This document shows positions 35,323 through 46,900 of a stretch of DNA of 64,000 bases, piece after piece (within the stretch, counting starts at the first letter, position 1; each line of letters starts with the position of its first letter). Position numbers and translations under genes: made by a program. This DNA is from Parasponia andersonii. Taxonomy: Eukaryota > Streptophyta > Magnoliopsida > Rosales > Cannabaceae. Location of the stretch: assembly GCA_002914805.1 (NCBI GenBank), contig JXTB01000088.1, positions 225,289-289,288 on the forward strand. Reading direction: 5' to 3'. The notes beneath the pieces are model-generated. The model had not been told where the DNA came from and did no database searches. It saw only the letters and a program-made list of their open reading frames with translations.

Positions 35323-37816
35323 CTACAATTGTAGATTCCCTATTATATCTAGTAGAGACGTATAAGAACCCGATATAGCAACTACAAAACCCATCACCAT
35401 TATTGCCACTAAAATTACCAATTCCCATCCAAATCTCTTGTAAGTACCAGAAATCTTCAAGTAGCATAAACATGGTAGTGTAATGGACCCTGTGACGCTC
35501 ACAAAGGCACCAACCAATGCCATTAGAGATGCAAAAAATGGTATAGTGAGGGCTATCACGACATTACTAATTAAGATGATGGTACCAACGATCATGCCCG
35601 AGAATTTGGTATTGAGATTATTTGGTAAACAACTTTGGACTTCATCTACAATTGGCCTAATATTTATGGCATATTTGGCTATAGGAGTGATCAAGGTGGT
35701 GTATGTAGCCACTTTCGAGCTAAGTTTCATTGTTGGGAGGTTTAAAGTGATTTGTGATTGAACTTTTGACCCGAACATTAAGTATCCCACCACTGCCATT
35801 AATGCATAAGTACTTGTGCATATAATAAAACACAAAACCAGGACCTGCATTCGAAAAAAAAAAAAAAAGAAAAGAGAAGGAAAAAAAAAGAGTATTCTGA
35901 GATTAGCATTGACAAGTCTGAAAAGTATTAAAATGAAACATCACCCAAAATTGACCAAGTATAATGTTGAAGGACTAGTGGTGTTTTAACCCAAAGTATT
36001 TTGGTTAATTACGTGCGTAATTTATAAAAAGAGTAATTACATACCCGTCTTTCACTTCATTTTAAAAAGCTTCTTTCTTTTCTATTTTTTTTGGGTCCCC
36101 TAAAAACTAAATGATCCTTTTCTATACTGAATATGATATTATATACATGTATCTATATATTTGGCTACTTTGCTAAAGAATTTGAAACATGAATTTTGTA
36201 AAAGAGGCCCCCGAAAATCGACCAGTTTGCTAAGATCCCATTTATAAGGGCCTACTTCTAGTTCTAAAATGACCGAATCAAAGTACTAATAGCAAAAATT
36301 CAAAAAAACAAAAAAATAGGGGGGGATGAAGATAAAAAGCAAATGATTACTTACATTGGAGAACTGATTTTTGTTTTTCATGGAAGTGTAGAGGGTGGGG
36401 AATACTGGATGTGCAGAATAACAGAAGGCATATAAGCTAACGGCTGTAGGGATTCCCTTCCAATTAAAAACAACTCCCTCTTCGATATGAAATCCAATCC
36501 CATCAAAAGCACCAGCCCACATAATTGAGCCAAAGATGATACCAGAAGCTATAACCCCACTAGCCGAGACATAAGAGAGAATGCTTAGGTTATCAAACCA
36601 AACCGTTGGTAAAATTACTAGGGCAACAATTAGTATGGACAATTGTACCCCATTGATTGTTATTAATCCTGACATTATTTCGAGTTTAATGCCGGGAAAT
36701 AGATTATTCAAGTTATCTCCCCCTAGAATCAAGAATCCTGTTGGGACCAAGTATTGCTCTATGTACATGAAAATAGAGACCAAAGTTCTTCCTTTCCTTC
36801 CAAATGCACAATGGCCTATATCAGGGTAAGTTTTGATGTTACTAGAATCCAAATCCATACATCTCTTAATGAGTAAGCCTGAGTAAAAGGCCGCGAGAGC
36901 AATAACTAAGAGAAGGATCAAGCTTAGCCATCCTCCTGACGATAGTGCATACGGAATTGAAAGTAGTCCAGCTCCTGTGGAAGTAACCAACAAGAGAATA
37001 AAATTTGTCATAGATACAAAACTTATATCATCTTCATAGAATAAAATTTTTTCTATAATAAATCACTTTCCTCATAGAAAAATTAGAAGACGAAAATGGG
37101 GCTAATCCGGGGTCTTTAGACTGGGCCTTAACACTTCATCATCACAAATATAGTAATATAGGAAAGAAAAACAAAATTCTCTGGTAAATTTAATACAGCT
37201 GATATAATTATTCTATTTACAAGTCCATAAATATCCAACCGATCAAAAATTGTTAGCAACTATGGAAAAATCAGAAGGATGAAATATCGAATATGGCTAT
37301 TTATCTGGAGGATTGATGATCAATACCCTTATGCATAATAGTTCTACACGTTAAAAATATATAATATTATCACATAATTAATTGTTGTTAATATTAAAAA
37401 TGGTGCTGTTCTTAGTTAAGAGCCACTTAAAAATCAGAAGATCATCAGAAGAATTTAGAAAAGTAATAGATGCTTTGGACAAGGATATTAAATATATATA
37501 GTTCATGAGAAAAGGCACGTTCACGTGTACTTAGTTTAATTATGCCTAACTAATTTTCATAGTCAATAAAAAAATAAAAACCGAAACTAATAATTGAACA
37601 CACATATATAAGGAAGAAGAACGTGCCTGATAAAGCATTCAAACCATTGAAGACGGTTTTGACAAAAGATGTGTTGCTTGTTTTGGGACGATGATTGTAA
37701 TACGATTCATGCTTGCCACCCGATCCATACCCATACTGCTCCTGCTTCTGATCATCGCACATAAGAGGCAAAGTCATGGAGACTTCATGATCTGCTGCCG
37801 ACTTGAGGACTTCCAT
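35323..37816 (-). CDS. AVT1-type vacuolar amino-acid transporter, gene B (3 exons, GC-AG intron 1)
   Basis: Exons 37816-37627, 36974-36355 and 35844-35323 (minus strand) join in phase to give 443 aa. The layout matches gene A: a hydrophilic N-terminus ending FVKTVFNGLNALSG, then GAGLLSIPYALSSGGWLSL and about ten membrane segments ending in PCLCYLKISGTYKRFG and SLLDIIGNLQL. The phase and homologous position demand that exon 1 end at CAG/GCACGT, a GC donor. The nearest GT (37622) would shift the frame. Compared with gene A, gene B has LILGGDNL where gene A has LILEGDNL, EQYLV for ELYLV, and an arginine in a membrane segment (NIRPIVDEV for MVTPIVDAV). The role is presumed to be proton-coupled amino-acid transport at the tonoplast, but these changes at conserved sites make altered or weakened function possible. 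It is a tandem paralogue of gene A. Confidence 0.9.
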
Positions 37817-37871
37817 TGGGGAGGAACAAGGAAAAACTAATTTTACGGCACGCAGAGTTAAGAAATACTCC

Positions 37872-37879
37872 TATATATA
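37872..37879 (-). promoter_or_regulatory. TATA box of AVT1-like gene B
   Basis: TATATATA lies about 55-60 bp upstream of the start codon on the minus strand, which predicts a short 5' leader. A second candidate, TTTATATCTCC, lies just upstream (about 37882-37890). Confidence 0.5.
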
Positions 37880-37899
37880 GGAGATATAAAAACTGTACT

Positions 37900-40499
37900 A
37901 ATATACAACACAATGGAAACTTTGGTTATACTAGCTAGCTAGATCAATATATATAGGTGCATATGTACACATATTATAGGTTTAGGCTTTGTATTTAATT
38001 AATATATTGGAAATATAGGTTCGCTCCGTGCTAATTTATGTCAAATCAATTAATCGAGATCACATGATAATCATATTAAAAACTTTAATAAATGATAAAA
38101 TTTTAAAACTAATTAGGTAGTTTTATACGTGTGATACTAATAAAATAATATTACTTGCCATGACTTGGGACAGTAAAATTAAACAAAGGATTTGAGTTTT
38201 TTTTTTTTTTCAACATCTACTCTCGACAAAATTCTACTAGTCCTATACATATAATATACTATATTAGAATACGAATTGAAGCATGTGAAAATGGTATATA
38301 TCAACTTCGTTATTACATTTTTCTTCTAGTTATACTTTGCAGAAGAGAATTCCAACTTAGGATCTTTAAGCTTCAACCACTAAATTATTATAAATTGCCA
38401 ATTGAATAAATATTTATATATTTATATGTGAGTAATGCTAGGAACCGCTTATGTTTTTTTCAAAATAGGACCACATTATGTATATAAGTGGTTAATATAC
38501 ACGTTATGTGACTATGTAAATTTTGTGTTTCTCTAGCATTATTTATTTATATATATATTTATAAATAATCGACAATAATATAGTAGGTATTTTTTTTAAT
38601 CTATACATAAGTATCGTTTTGACCAGGTTAAAATTTATTATGCACGTTTTTTTACAATAAAAAAAAATGACATTAATGATATACATCTTTTTATGTACAT
38701 TATTATAATCCAATAACTAAAAAAAATAATTATACATAAGTAAAAAAAACTATAGATAAAAAAAGAAAATTACTGTGGCAACCATACAAAATAACCCAAA
38801 AATCATGGTGGCTCTATCATGTCCTATAAACAATGTTGGAATGTATTGAGTATATATACTCTATAGTCTTATCTGTATGTATGAATGCAATAGATATATA
38901 TCAAAGATAACAATAAAAACAAACCATGTGCTGTTTAAATATTAATTAATGTGTTAAAGATAATTACTTAATTTAAACTGTGTAAAAGGAAAGAATATGA
39001 ATTTCGATTTCCGGCCAAGGATTTGCCTCAAGGCCGATTGTAAAGAATTTTAAAAAAATTCCTGATCCGATTTATGTGCTGCAACCATAAATATTCTGTC
39101 TTTTCACGTTGACTTTCTTGATTGTAGGAAGAACGTGTGTAGCTAATATTTGAAAAAAAGATTATATAAACACTTAGCCTGCGGCCACCATGTGTGTATT
39201 TATCTTGTTAAGATTGTAAAAATAAGCATCAGATTTGAATAAAATTCAGGTGATGTGGTCACAAATTTGCTTCATTACGAACAATGCACAAAGTGTTAAT
39301 ATTGAGATTTGACAGCTTTAAGGTTCGAAATCCTTACTATCCGTTCCGCGGTGCTTTTTTATAATTTGTTTAGAAAGAAATTAATTAAGTATAAAAGTGC
39401 TTAATTAAAGATAATTAAGATAGTAGTAAAAATAGGAAAAATTATGTGCAAAATTATAGCAATATAATTTTATGTGTAAAAAAAATAGTATGACTCCTAT
39501 TTATAGGCCAAAATGACTACTTCTCCTCCAATTATACAGTACAACGGCACACAGTTGATGTGGTGTCCGTGCACAAAGGAGTTTTGACACTTGTATAAGC
39601 CCATCCTATATTAACTATTACTAATAATATAATCAAATAGTATCCCAAAACACTAGCTTTATTGAAAACAAAAATAAATAAATAAATATATAAAATTTAA
39701 GTTATCTTTGTGTTTCTATTTTTCTTCCTACGGTATCAACGTACTTTGAGACCATAGAAAGGGTACTGTGCTGTAATGGAAAGCAGAAGTCAAGTATATT
39801 GCTATAGTGAAATTAAGAAGCATTGTGATCAGGTTAAATTCCCGACTGGGAAAAAACAAATTAAAAAAAAAAAAAGCAATAAGAAGGTCAAAATCCAACC
39901 AAAAACAAAAAAAAAAAAAAAAAAAAAAACAAAAAATCATACCTATGTTAGCATTAAAGACATAATATTGGTTGGTGTAGAAAACCAGTAGTTTAACCAA
40001 ACACTTGCAATTAGTGGACATGAATAGCTATTTTTAGCTTGACCAGGGACCCAGAGTCGTTCACGCTCCAAACCGGAATATATATTTACGTCAACAACAG
40101 GCTGCGATTCAGGAAAACGAGGCAGAGCAAATGATTAAAAAGTTACGGTGATAAGAAGCGGTGCCAATTCTTTAAAATTAAACTCTCATTATTAAAACTG
40201 TTTATCAATTAAAAATATTTTACAAAATACCATTAAAAGAAAGCTGCCAATCGGTCGATGCCTCCTTAATCTTCCTTTTAACCTTGCCTTCAAACCCAGG
40301 CAACAGCCTTTTAATCTTTTTTCCTCTCTTTGGTTTTTTTTCTTTTCCTTTTTTTTTTTTCTTTTTCTAAAAAGTTTCTTTTTCTTCTATTTTATCAAGC
40401 ATTTTAATTTTTATTCTCTCTTTTTTTGTTTATTTCTTTTTCATTTTTTTAGAAGTTTTTTTTTCTTCCATTTTATCAAGTGCTAACTATTTTTTTCCC
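37900..40499. other. AT-rich intergenic sequence, no gene seen
   Basis: It contains a possible small MITE (38428-38545), A-runs at 39863-39875 and 39907-39929, and a T/C-rich stretch at 40300-40500. A perfect pol III B-box-like word, GGTTCGAAATCC, occurs near 39321 without a good A box. Reading frames here are low-complexity. Confidence 0.45.
38428..38545. mobile_element. Possible small MITE with GTAATGCTAG ends
   Basis: The left end GTAATGCTAGGAAC and the right end GTTTCTCTAGCATTATTT are imperfect inverted repeats about 115 bp apart. Target duplication not clear. Such ends are common in small plant elements. Confidence 0.4.
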
Positions 40500-42838
40500 T
40501 CCTCTCCTCTTAATGGTAACTAAATCTAACTACTAGTTACTTTGGTTACTATTTATAATATTATTAACTACTTTCAAAAATATAAAAGAAAAAAAATATA
40601 ATTATTAATTGGTTACTAGTTACTAATTATTTTAGAAACCTATAACCAATATAATTACTATTAACTAAATTGGTTATCAGTTAACAGTTATTAATTTTAC
40701 TAGTTACCTGTTACTAATCTTGTGTCTATTAACCCGTTACCAGCTTCTATGATTACTAGTCTTATGGTCAATAACCGATTTAACTACTTGTTTCACTATA
40801 TATATATATATATATTTTGCAAATTTATTTTTCATAGAATATTTTCTTTTTATTTTTTTCTAATTTCAACCTTTTAAATTCTTTTTCACTTTTACCTTTT
40901 TTTTTTAAAATAAAAAAAATAAAATATCAATCTTCTTTTTCTTTTTTTCCCCCTTTCTCTTACTCTTTTTTTTTTTAAAAAAAAATTGTGACTTAACTAA
41001 TGACCACTACTTACTACAAATGTAAAAGAAAATAACATATACACGCTACCAAGATTTGAACCCATGCTCTCTCTCCCAAACTCACACACACATCCTTAAA
41101 GTTTTAGACCAACTCAGCTAGTTTCAGTTGGCATTCTTCCCCTTACTCTTAAGGATAGAAAGAGCCACAATTTTTTCCCTCCTCTCGGTGATAATGATTG
41201 ATTACTAGTCTAGCTATTGGTTAGTAACTAATTTGGTTACTAGAAAATTACCAGTTTGGATGTAGGTAATTAAACTAATCAATAATCAATATGTTTACAA
41301 GTTACAAGATAGGTTATTTAATTTCAAAGAAAAAAAATAATAGTAATAAAAGCATAATGAATATGTTGGCCAATAACCATTTTGGTTATTGGTAATTAAT
41401 TTAGTTATCAATTACTAATTTGTCAACTAGTGTACTAGTTTCCGATATAGTGGCTAGTTACCAATGATTAATGATTGATTATTGGTTATTAGTTTCTAGT
41501 TACTAATAACAAGAATTGACTCTAATTACCTATTTGGTTTATAGTTTCTGGAAACTGATTACTTCTGCTAATCTAGTTACCAGTTACTAATTTAGTAACT
41601 AGTTTACTAGTTTCCGATATAGTAGCTAGTTATAAATGATTAATGACTGGTTACTAATTATTAATTTATGGTTATCAATCACTAGAATGGATTCTAGTAA
41701 TCAATTTAATTTTTAGTTTTTGGTTACGTTTACTAGTTACTAATTTGTGAACTAGTGTACTATTTACAATATAATGGCTAGTTACGTATGACTGAAGACT
41801 GATTACTAGTTTCTGGTCACCAATCACAAGAATGGTAACCAATTTAATTTTTGATTTTTGGTTACCACTATTAATTTTATTTTTAGTTTTTTCTTTTTAA
41901 GATTACTAATTAATGTAGATACTAGTTACTCTATCTATATATTTCCAATTTGGTTATTGGATACAATATTTAGTTTCTAGTTACTAGTTTTTCTAGTTGC
42001 TACTTACTAATTTAGTTATTAATTATTGGTTATTACTAACCAATTTGGTAACTAGTACCCAAAGTGGTTACTTATTTCTAATTAATGACTAGGCACAAAG
42101 AAAAATAATTGATAATCAACCATTAACCAATTCGGTTCCTAGTTACTAGTAGCTCTGATTCTCAGTAACAATTACTTATCACCAATCTAGAGACTATTTT
42201 CCATACAAGAACAATATAATTATTGGTTACTACTTTCAAGACTAGTTGCCAATAACTAGTCTTAGTAGTTTCGAAATTAATGGCAAGTCACAAGAGTGAT
42301 GATAACTAGTAATCAGTAACCAATCTGGATTTTAGTTTCTCTATGTCAAATTAGTTACTAGTTTCTAGTTTTTATAGTTACAAGTTTCTAATTTATTTCG
42401 TTTCACTTTGGTTACCAATTTCTCTAATTATCAGTATAATTGATGCTATTCTTTGGTTAGTAGCTTCTATCTAATTATTAGTTTTTAATTTATTTAGGTT
42501 CTCTCTCGTTACTGGTTTTTCTAGTTACAAATGTGGTCATTACTTCTTAAATGGTTACTAGTTTCTAGTTTTTTGTTGGTTACTAATGTGATTATAAAAG
42601 CCAAAATGGTTATCAGTTTCTCTAGTTACTACTAATTAAATTTGATTAGTGGTAACTAGTTACTAGTTTATCTGATTTTTATTCATATCAGTTTCATTGA
42701 TAACCAAATAATTAATTCAGATTTTGGTTTTTGAATTCATGTCTAGTTAGTTACAAAAACTAGCAATTGGTAATTACAATTAGCTACTAATCAATATAGT
42801 TACCAGTTACCAATTTAGCTTATAACTATTAGTGACCA
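40500..42838. repeat. 2.3-kb array of degenerate GGTTACTAGTTACTAATT words
   Basis: Nearly the whole stretch is built from variants of GGTTACTAGTTACTAATT: (A/G)GTTACTAGTT, TTACCAATTT, GGTTATTAGTT and the palindromic core AACTAGTT/ACTAGT, on no fixed short period. A longer unit of about 150-170 bp recurs at least three times (from about 41411, 41583 and 41735). No coding capacity, no LTRs and no terminal repeats are visible. It is interrupted at 41040-41170 by a tRNA-like SINE head and ends exactly where the Tourist-type MITE begins. It looks like a decayed satellite or an amplified simple sequence. I know of no named family with this wording. Confidence 0.8.
41045..41125 (-). repeat. tRNA-related SINE head inside the array
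   Basis: On the minus strand TAGCTGAGTTGG (41109-41120) fits a pol III A box and GGTTCAAATCT (41052-41062) a B box, about 45 bp apart. The surrounding CT-rich sequence differs from the array on either side. No intact tRNA cloverleaf is apparent. Confidence 0.55.
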
Positions 42839-42841
42839 TTA

Positions 42842-43277
42842 GGTCTTGTTTGGTACATGGGACTAGAATTGAATTATAGAATTGGATTGCATTGTAATGG
42901 ATTGAATTAAGTAAACTTAATATTATTTCATGTTTGGTATAGTATTGGATTAGATTAAGATTATTATTATAATGTGAGATCAACTTTTTATTGGAATGTA
43001 TAATAAATATATTTTATATTAGTTTAAATATTAAAAAATATAAAAATATTTATAATGTGGGACCCACTAGTTTAAAAAAATTGAAATAAATATAGGTCCC
43101 ACTACTTTTGAGTGTGAGATTAATAATCTCATACTTTTGAATAGGATAAATTATTCTACCCACATGAGACTATTTTGGAATTGTGGATTATTTATCCCAA
43201 TCTCAAGTTAGCATCAAATATGAGTATAGGATAAATAATCCTAATCTCAATCCTAGTCCCATGTACCAAATAAGACC
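42842..43277. mobile_element. Tourist/PIF-Harbinger-type MITE with TTA target duplication
   Basis: The left end GGTCTTGTTTGGTACATGGG and the right end, whose reverse complement is GGTCTTATTTGGTACATGGG, form inverted repeats of about 40 bp. They are flanked by TTA at 42839-42841 and 43278-43280. A 3-bp TTA duplication and the GGnCTnTTTGG terminus are typical of PIF/Harbinger MITEs. The 436-bp element has no coding sequence. Confidence 0.85.
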
Positions 43278-43280
43278 TTA

Positions 43281-44135
43281 GCCAATATGGATAACATTTG
43301 CTTCTAACTTGGTGGCTTAGAAAAAAGCTCTAGTAGAATTTAAATGTGAAATTACTGTTTTGTCAATCCAATTATATCTTTTCAATTCCTCGATATAAGA
43401 CTAAATCTAATAGATGAACAAACTTACAGAAAATCTTCAATTAATAAAATATCTAATTTTATTAATTACTTAGTTTAAGTTTAAATCATCAAAATTCTTA
43501 CAGCTCCTCAAGACAATATTTACTTCTCTATATAATAGAGTTGTGGATTCTATATCTATAAATATATGTTCCTAATGCCCATAATAATATATTACTAAAA
43601 TATCAGGTTTAGATCGTCAATTTCTTTATCCGTACATTTTAATATATCAAATAATACAAGTTATAAATACAGACTCATCACTTATTTCAAGATTAAGAAA
43701 TATATATATTAATCATCTAATTTATGAGAATATATTCTTATTAACGATTCTTATTACAAGAACATATTTCATATAGTCTATGTTTAATGTTTACACACCA
43801 AGATTTTTTACATATGATTACACTAATATTGATTAAGACACACTATAAATATACAAAGTTTTACAACACGATCCAAGAGATGTATCTAGCTTCTATTTTA
43901 AGTTTTGAATAATTTTATTTGATTTTATTAAAGAAAATATGTCTTAATTTTAATAAATAACTTTATTAAAATATTTATCTAAATGAATAAATCATTAAAT
44001 CTTTTGATATTTATTATTGTACCAATAGTCAAAATATTATCATAAATACTATGCATAAAATATCTTTTATTACATATCCAAAATATTCAACAAATATCCA
44101 TAAATAATAAACACTTTTTAGGCATAATCCTAATA

Positions 44136-44180
<45 letters not shown>

Positions 44181-44578
44181 GGGCCCTTGGCATATCCCTA
44201 TATTTATAATTCATCTCTCAAATTATCTCTAGTCTCGATAGTGTCGAGGTTTCTTACTCCTCTGATCATTCAACTTGAAACCATGGACAATGTCAATGTT
44301 ATTTTCACCCTGAAAGGCTAGAAATATCTTATATCGGAGGTCACGACTTGTCCACTAGCTCCCAAAAAGCAAAAGAGTAGTACAAGCATAGCATTGACGA
44401 AAAAGTATAAAGAAGTAACAAACGAAGATGATGATGTGTCCATCGCCACTCAAAGAAATATCCGTCGTCCTTAAGAACCAAGCTTGTAACTATAGAGGTG
44501 TATGGACACTTCAATCTTGATTAATTCTAAATGAAAATCCAAGAACTTCAATAGCCTCTGATGGTAGCTGTCACGACC
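43281..44578. other. AT-rich intergenic sequence with (AT)n microsatellite
   Basis: A pure (AT)n run of about 38 bases lies at 44139-44176. A slightly less AT-rich segment follows (44210-44570). No gene recognised. Confidence 0.45.
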
Positions 44579-46604
44579 GAAAATCTCAAGACTGTGATTT
44601 TTAGTAATTTTAAATGAAAATAGTAATAAACAGTAGTTTCTAAAATTTTAGAAAATTTAAGTACTTGAAATTTAAGTTTTAATCATCAAAAGTAAGTAAA
44701 TTATAAGATTGGATAAATTTGATAATTATATTATTATCTAATAATTTAAATTTCCAAGAAATTCTTCATTTTAAGTTTAGCAAAAATCTTAATTAACTAG
44801 TTTAAAAAAGCTTTTATTAATCCATGAAGTTTAATGAATAGTTCAATTTAAAACCCTAAGTCCAATATTCAAATAATTTACCTACAATCACTTTATTTTC
44901 CAGATACTAGATTTAATAATAAAAAAAATATCCTCGTACATCTGCTCAGAAAATATATTACTATTAGCTAAATAAATTTGACTTGGAAAAGGGGAATTAA
45001 TACAAAATACAAACCAACTAATGAAGAGGATTAGAGGTGCAAACATATACCAAATATGCTTGCCAAGCCACCATAATAATTACCACAAAATAGGTCAACA
45101 CCTGAAATGGGAGGAAGTAAGGGGTTAACATGAGAATGCTCAGTAGAAACTCAATTACCTTTTTGAGTGAATAAAATTTTTATCAAACCTGCATGGTTAA
45201 TACTTTTTTCCAAAATCCATTTATAAATCAGATTTATAAAATAATTGGTATTCATAATAATCATATATTCAAAACAAAAATCAGAAATCGCAAGATTGTA
45301 CATATCATAAATCAATCCATCCCATGAGCTTACACCTACTCATCACAAACTAGAGTAACTCGTACTATATATACTAAGTACATACTCTCTGCCTGATATC
45401 TATCCCGGATAACCAGAGGGACACTCATGTGTCTAAGTCTACTAAAATGGAGGGGCAACTGAATGCCTATGCTTACCGAGTAGGAATAATCAAAAAAATC
45501 CTGCGTGTGTTTATAGGCTTTTACCGAAGGCGGGTATACTAATCTGCCTATTATATCACCGCAATGCCCAAGATAAATCTTATGTATAATCCTATGGTAT
45601 ATACAATATGTAACAAGATATATATAATAAACATGCAAAACATAACCAAACAATACTTTAAAACTCCACTTGATATTATTCTGGAATTAACTGTACCTTG
45701 GGTAGGAAATCCGCTAAATCATCCCAAAATCATGATTTTATAAATATGTATAGAAATCACACAGTCTAATTTCAAAATAATCCAAGATATTCCAACAATT
45801 CATTCAAATATTGTTTAATTCACGATTTTTCACAAAATAGTCATAATGCAAATTTTAAATTAAATCATGTATAAAACAAGGTAATTGAACCCCTACCTCA
45901 ATTGAGCATAATGCTACGGAACTATGGAGAAATTTGGCATCATTTGAGTGTCGTTTGGAAGGTCAGATATTGTTTTCGAATTTTTAATCGATAGGTTTGA
46001 AAACTTGATTTTCACCCGAAGCTTCAGATCGTGAAACAAATTTCACCACTGAATTCAGAACAACTAAAAATACTAGGTTAGATATATAGTTTGACCGATT
46101 CAGACTCATTCCGAACCTGGATCCACGATACACAAAACGATACAATCTAAGCCGTTAAATTTAGATTTTCTTGCCTGTCACCGAATATAAGCAATATATA
46201 TATATATCAATTTTTTTTCACGAGTACATCACAAATACGAGGTTTATTTTACGATCTAACGGTCGGATTGTAAAATTTAAATATAAAACTAAAATAGCTC
46301 AAAATTGAAAAAAATGACAAAATTCAATTCGGACAATGTTTAGTCAAGATATATATACCACGTGAAAGCTCGTGACAAGACGAGTTGAATGAGATCAGTT
46401 TCAAAGCGAATGGATGCCAGAATCTTCGCCCGTGACCATTTTCTTCCGCGGGACTTTGTCTTCTCCGATGACATTCTGGAGCTTCAGTGGCCGTGACAAC
46501 TCGGCAGTTGGCTTGTGTCGCAATGCTGCATCATTTTGGCTAGGTGGCGTCGACCGTTGTCGACTAGAGATGACCCGTCGAAGCTGCTGGAGTGGCGGCC
46601 AGTT

Positions 46605-46641
<37 letters not shown>

Positions 46642-46900
46642 TTGAAGGAGAGGAGAGAGAAAGAGTCGAAGGAGAAGAGGAAGAGAGAGAGAGTGTGACA
46701 TGTGGGGGCCTTTAAATGAGCAATATTCAATTTTAATATTATATTTTTACCACATCTTTAAAAATTTCTTTTAGTTTAGACCTTAAAAATTGCGAAATAG
46801 CCCTAATTTCCAATTTTTCATTTCAATAAAATCCAAAAATTCGAATTTTTAGTTTATAAAACTTTTTTATTTTAATTATTTTTTAAATTGTCAAAGACTA
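44579..46900 (-). mobile_element. Diverged LTR related to the chromovirus family, minus strand
   Basis: It starts with TGTCACGACC, the reverse complement of the family's LTR 3' end. It shares landmarks with the other copies in the same order: the ATGTGTC...GGAGGGGCAACTGAAT block, an ACCCCTACCTCAA block and a GC-rich (GA)n segment (46420-46700). It is much more diverged and its outer end is uncertain (46.7-47.0 kb). No internal coding region adjoins it, so it is a solo or cut-off LTR. Age: older than the other copies. Confidence 0.7.

Noticed and set aside
39270-39350. Perfect B-box-like GGTTCGAAATCC
   Set aside because: No acceptable A box upstream at the expected distance.
40500-42838. CRISPR-like or regularly spaced array
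   Set aside because: Units are degenerate, unequally spaced and without unique spacers, in a plant nuclear context.
46401-46730. Minus- and plus-strand frames around a (GA)n tract
   Set aside because: Part of the GC-rich segment of the diverged LTR. The Arg/Glu or Ser/Leu runs come from the microsatellite.
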